Below, in pieces: positions 23,934 through 27,798 of a stretch of DNA of 27,798 nt; position 1 is the first letter of the stretch; each line of letters opens with the position of its first letter. The stretch lies in the NCBI GenBank assembly GCA_049446715.1, contig JBMTQX010000040.1, forward strand, positions 1-27,798. The letters run 5' to 3'. This DNA is from Eutrophocola sp049446715. GTDB taxonomy: Bacteria; Pseudomonadota; Gammaproteobacteria; Pseudomonadales; Pseudohongiellaceae. The notes under the pieces are model-generated. The model saw only the letters and a list, made by a program, of their open reading frames with translations. It searched no databases and was not told the origin of the DNA. The position numbers and the translations under genes were made by a program.

Positions 23934-26900
23934 ATGAAGAAGTGGCAGAGCTACACAGCGCTTAAACAGGTCAAGCAGGAAACGGAAAGTCTGACCGCGG
24001 CCCTCGCCAATGCCCTAGAAACCGTCATTGTCACGCCGACCGGCGAGGCCAAGGCCCTCAACAGCCTGCAGGCACCCGTGGCGGCTTTCAGCATAATTCC
24101 CGGCATCATGGCACTGCTGGAATTTCCCAACATAGGCCTGCTGGGCACGGAAATCCTAAAACTCCTTGAAGACACGCTGGCACATCCCGACATGGATGCC
24201 GGCAAGTGCGATGCCCGGCTCCAAAACGCCTATATCGCGGTAACGGAATTGCCGGCTGTGCTGGATGAGGCCCTAGCCAAGTCTGTCGACAGTTTTGCCC
24301 GGGTTTTCAATACCATCAACCGGTTGCGCAAAGCCTGTGACAAGGCCGCCGTGTTTCATCCCCGTGTTCTGAGCACCCGCCAGAAAATGCCGTTCAAGCA
24401 GCAGTTTGCCGCCACGCCGGACAAAATGAAGGATGTGATGGCACGCCATTCATCGCTGTTCATCAAGGCCGGCAAGGCCCTGCTGGAAGATCGCGGGAAT
24501 GCCCGCGCGGTGACGGCCTTGAAAGGGGCGGCCGGCAACATGGAAATCCTGTTTCGCGATTACCGGCTCGGCACCCTCTGGGGACTGGCCGCAGGCGTGA
24601 TCGAAACTCTCCAGTCAGACAGCAGTGAAGGAGCTGTGAAATCCATCATTGCCCTGGGCAAGCCCCTGCACCTGCTCTCCACAGGCGATCTGAGCCAACT
24701 GGATATGCTGGATGAAGATGCTGCAAGCAACATGCTGGCCATTATTGCGGAAACCAGAATCCGCAGTTTGCGTCTGGCGGTCATTCGTCAGTGGTTCGGA
24801 CTTGACCGCAAAGCCTCGCGCCAGATGAAACGGTCCACCCGCAACCTGATGGTCCGCTACGAGAGAAAATCAGCTCTCAACAAGTCACTGCGCGTGATCA
24901 ACGAAGACATCAATCGCCTGATCGATACCATTAACCAAATGATCGAGTCCGGGCCGGTCACGCAGGAGAAAGTCGATGATGTCTATGCCGATGCTTCCAG
25001 CCTGCGGGAAGTGCTGCACTTCCTCAATTTCGGTAGCCTAGCACAGCACTTCGATGACAGCCTAAAAGACGGGCCTGCCGAACCACTGGACAAGGCACTG
25101 ACGCACGCAGCCGGTGTGTTGTTTGAGATCAGCAAGGAGGTCTTTGATACCCTTGAGAGGCTCGACCGCGAGGTATTCAGTGCAGGTGATGGCCTGCTAA
25201 ATACCAATACTCTGTGGGCCGCGCGCCAACATGTCTACCTGAATGCCATGGGGCTGCTCGAAGCGGTGGTTACCGATATCGATGCCTACGTGGAAAATGG
25301 TTGCCAGGGCAGTGATCTCGATAAGGCCCGCGATCGCCTCGATGAGTTGTCTAAGGCCTTTATCATGGTGAGCCTACCGGAACTGCAGCAGTACCTTGCC
25401 ACTGCCAGACATTACGTCAACCTGGTTGCCCGGGACGTGGCTGAAGCCATGCCTGATGCTACCTTCAATGCCCTGTCGCACCTGGTCATCAATTCCCTCT
25501 GGCACCTGGAACAATTATCCATCGGCCGGGAGGAGGACTCACAGGCCTACCAAAAAAAGATCGGTCGCTTTGCCGCTATTCTGCAGGCCTTCGTCGACAG
25601 CCATTCCGACCCTGACCCCGGTGCCGGCTCCGCCGCCGGGACAGAAACGGCCGTTGATGATAGGGCGGGGCAGAACACTGAAAGTGCTGCCAGTACGGAC
25701 GAGTCCGATCAGCCAGCGGCGCTGAATGCCGCGGGACTGGCCGCAAGTATGCTCGTTGAGCAGTCAGCATCGGCAGATGAGCCGCGGGAAAAACCGGAGC
25801 TTGGAAAGGAATCGCAAGAGGAACTGCAAGAGAAACAGCACGATGTCCCCGAGGAAGAGCCGGTACCCATTGATGAGCCCAAAGCACTGCGCGGGGAGAC
25901 TCGGGAGCCGGTGGAAGAACCTGAGCCGGAACCGGAACCCGTGGAGGCACTCGGTGATACCCCGCCGGAAGTCCAGCCGCCAGCCTGTGCGCAATCTTCA
26001 GCAGACGATGTAGATGCTGATGACGACGAGCTCGATGCACTCAAGGAAATCTTTGCCGAGGAATTCGACGAAGTCCTGGAAAACCTGCAGGAAGAACTGG
26101 GCAGCCTCAAAGACGATTACCAGCAGCCCTCCGCCCTCAAGGACTGCTGTCGCTACTTCCATGCCCTCAAGGGCAGCGGTGGCGTGGTCGGTGCCGAGAT
26201 TATCGCCACCCTGTCCTTCGCCATGGAATGCCTGTACGACACCCTGCAGGAGCAGGGCAGTACCAATGACGCGGTCATGGACCTGACCGTTCGGGTCATC
26301 GCCATTCTGCCTGCTATGAAAGCCAATTTCATGAATCCGGCCGAGTCCGGCCCGGAGCTTACGCTCATTCAGTCACTGTGCCAGGAAGCTGTCAGCCACC
26401 TGTCGGCGCAGGCGGCTGCCAATATCGCTATCCCCGTTCTGGCGGACGTTCCGGCGGGGAAGGTAGAGCAAGAAGCTGATGCGGCGGCAGACAGCGCTGT
26501 CGAGTCTGAACAGGACAGCCTGCATGCCAGTGTTGAAGACACCAACGACGATATTCCGGTCATCACCGATAACGTGCTCGCATTCAGTGATTCGGTTGAC
26601 CTGTCAGATGACACGCTGGTTGCCCAGGCCGACAGTACTGAAGTGCCGGCTGCTGAAGCTACCGAAGCGTCGATTCAGCAGGACAGTGAAGACAGTGATG
26701 AGGCGGAACCTGTTGACACGGTCAAGCCAGGCGATGATGACGATTTCGATGATGGTTTCGCAATTAAGGAAGCGCACGAGGAAGCCACGCGCGGTCTAGT
26801 CATCGATGCCGAAAAGGCCTCTGCCATGGCGGCTGCGGGGGATGCTGCCGCCGAGGAAGAGGAGATCGATTGCGATTTCGAAATCGACAAAACTCCGGTT

Positions 26901-27798
26901 GCCGCCCTGACACCCACTGAAACCGTGGCCCTCAACCTGGTCGGCAGGGAAATCCAGGAACTCAACGACACGCTTTCCGCTATACTAGGTGGTGCTGAAG
27001 ACAGTCCAAAAACCTCCGACCTGCAGATTCCCTTGCACACGCTTTATGGTATTGCTAGAGCGCAGAATTTTGAACAATACGCCGATGCTGTCAAGGCGAT
27101 GAAACACTTCATCGAACGGCATCCCCATAAAGGCATCAACGCCGATATGGCCCTGGTATTCCAGGGTTTCTGCCTGCTCACTGACAAGCAGGGCAGGCAC
27201 CTGGACAAGGGCGGCAGTGGCGAATATGCCGGCCTGGCTTTTGCGGTCATCGACCTGGAAAAAGCACTACTAGATCTGGCGGAAACGCTTGATGCCCAAC
27301 AGGCGTCGGCAGAGACCGATACTGGGAGCAGCCTGAATCCCCAGATGGTCGGTTTCCTGCGGGAGGCCCGCGACCTGATCGCCAAGCTGGGGCTCAGCCA
27401 GTCACCGCAGGACATGGCAAAAGTGCTAAGCCTGCTGGCCGGTGCTGCTGAAGTGGCGGAACTGGACGCCATTGAAAAAGTCGCCGCGAGCCTAGAAGCG
27501 GCCTGCCAGCAGAACAGTGAAAACACAGCACTGGCAGCACTGATCAGCGAAGGGCGCCAGTGGCTTGATTCTGCCCCGGCACTACTGGAAGCCGGCACTG
27601 TCCCAGAAGACACTTCCCGACTCTGTGAGCGCCTCCTTGCTGCGCTGTCGGGTGATGCAACGCCACCAGCGGCAGTTGAGGAAAGCAGTGCCTATCAGGC
27701 ACCAGTCAGTGCGTCCATGGAAGCCCTGGCAGAGGCCAAGCCGGCCGGGGAAAGCCACGAGCCGGAGTCCTATGCCTCTGAACCAGAACCAGAACCAG
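23934..27798 (+). CDS. chpA: ChpA-like chemosensory histidine kinase, N-terminal part (runs off window)
   Basis: An uninterrupted frame of 1288 codons from ATG 23934 to the window edge; 3' end not seen. The first 540 residues are all-helical and FimL-like, as in the N-terminus of ChpA, and include TALKGAAGN, an HPt-like motif with Thr194 for His. An acidic, Glu-Pro-rich linker (about 555-690) follows, then a real HPt domain, ALKEIFAEEFDEVLENLQEEL and FHALKGSGGVVGAE with His743 as phospho-acceptor. After a second acidic linker comes a degenerate HPt-like unit, PLHTLYGIARAQ with His1035. The frame ends in EPEPEP repeats. CheA kinase and receiver parts, if present, lie beyond the window. Normally pilI, pilJ and pilK separate pilH from chpA; here only 85 bases do. 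Start is supported by GGAAGG nine bases upstream. Confidence 0.85.
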   Translation, partial: MKKWQSYTALKQVKQETESLTAALANALETVIVTPTGEAKALNSLQAPVAAFSIIPGIMALLEFPNIGLLGTEILKLLEDTLAHPDMDAGKCDARLQNAYIAVTELPAVLDEALAKSVDSFARVFNTINRLRKACDKAAVFHPRVLSTRQKMPFKQQFAATPDKMKDVMARHSSLFIKAGKALLEDRGNARAVTALKGAAGNMEILFRDYRLGTLWGLAAGVIETLQSDSSEGAVKSIIALGKPLHLLSTGDLSQLDMLDEDAASNMLAIIAETRIRSLRLAVIRQWFGLDRKASRQMKRSTRNLMVRYERKSALNKSLRVINEDINRLIDTINQMIESGPVTQEKVDDVYADASSLREVLHFLNFGSLAQHFDDSLKDGPAEPLDKALTHAAGVLFEISKEVFDTLERLDREVFSAGDGLLNTNTLWAARQHVYLNAMGLLEAVVTDIDAYVENGCQGSDLDKARDRLDELSKAFIMVSLPELQQYLATARHYVNLVARDVAEAMPDATFNALSHLVINSLWHLEQLSIGREEDSQAYQKKIGRFAAILQAFVDSHSDPDPGAGSAAGTETAVDDRAGQNTESAASTDESDQPAALNAAGLAASMLVEQSASADEPREKPELGKESQEELQEKQHDVPEEEPVPIDEPKALRGETREPVEEPEPEPEPVEALGDTPPEVQPPACAQSSADDVDADDDELDALKEIFAEEFDEVLENLQEELGSLKDDYQQPSALKDCCRYFHALKGSGGVVGAEIIATLSFAMECLYDTLQEQGSTNDAVMDLTVRVIAILPAMKANFMNPAESGPELTLIQSLCQEAVSHLSAQAAANIAIPVLADVPAGKVEQEADAAADSAVESEQDSLHASVEDTNDDIPVITDNVLAFSDSVDLSDDTLVAQADSTEVPAAEATEASIQQDSEDSDEAEPVDTVKPGDDDDFDDGFAIKEAHEEATRGLVIDAEKASAMAAAGDAAAEEEEIDCDFEIDKTPVAALTPTETVALNLVGREIQELNDTLSAILGGAEDSPKTSDLQIPLHTLYGIARAQNFEQYADAVKAMKHFIERHPHKGINADMALVFQGFCLLTDKQGRHLDKGGSGEYAGLAFAVIDLEKALLDLAETLDAQQASAETDTGSSLNPQMVGFLREARDLIAKLGLSQSPQDMAKVLSLLAGAAEVAELDAIEKVAASLEAACQQNSENTALAALISEGRQWLDSAPALLEAGTVPEDTSRLCERLLAALSGDATPPAAVEESSAYQAPVSASMEALAEAKPAGESHEPESYASEPEPEP

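Noticed and set aside
25709..27613. Several Ser-rich minus-strand frames opposite the ChpA-like gene
   Set aside because: Ser/Ala-rich products are the antisense of Glu/Asp/Ala-rich linkers; the plus frame is open for 1288 codons.
1..27798. tRNA, rRNA, CRISPR, insertion sequence or prophage
   Set aside because: I looked for spaced repeats, transposase motifs, terminal inverted repeats and tRNA-like arms and saw none that held up.

Overview
The window looks like a chromosomal segment of a gammaproteobacterium, probably a free-living aerobe. The support is the combination of a SrkA/YihE-type kinase, NsrR, a PilG/PilH/ChpA-type twitching cluster, DUF2878-DUF3833 genes and a ChrR-type anti-sigma factor. 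Base composition looks fairly uniform and I see no insertion sequence, phage, CRISPR array, tRNA or rRNA. Several genes are broken: a hydantoinase/carbamoylase remnant, a SulP transporter with five in-frame stops, a REC/EAL-like remnant, pilH, and a start-less orphan reading frame.

Positions 1-9360 and 16238-17874 form a stress module. It holds a CbiX-like protein, a photolyase, an ECF sigma factor with its zinc-binding ChrR anti-sigma factor, and divergently a five-gene lipid-type operon (NTF2-like, SDR, FAD amine-oxidase-like, DUF1365, cyclopropane-synthase-like methyltransferase). A second operon, DUF2878 - chalcone-isomerase-like - DUF3833 lipoprotein, lies 7 kb downstream. The key observation is one bipartite promoter motif, T[GA]ATC[CT]-N16-CGTA, found with exactly the same spacer at five places: upstream of the CbiX-like gene, the photolyase, the sigma factor itself, the lipid operon and the DUF2878 operon. 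This defines a predicted autoregulated photo-oxidative (singlet-oxygen type) regulon inside the window: repair DNA, remodel membrane lipids, export or modify envelope components.

Positions 9434-16202 interrupt the module with a SrkA-like kinase, an orphan coding fragment ending at a strong terminator, an M16 metalloprotease with a lipobox, an EamA-type permease and a convergent glycosyltransferase.

Positions 17883-21005 (minus strand) hold the SulP pseudogene and a two-gene unit of secreted proteins (one DUF6152). Positions 21283-22164 (minus strand) hold nsrR and a truncated haemoglobin, with an NsrR-like palindrome between them, a nitric-oxide response unit.

Positions 22599-27798 hold a decaying type IV pilus chemosensory locus: a REC/EAL-like remnant, PilG with Asn in place of the phospho-acceptor Asp, a broken pilH, and a very long ChpA-like frame that runs off the window edge without pilI or pilJ in between.
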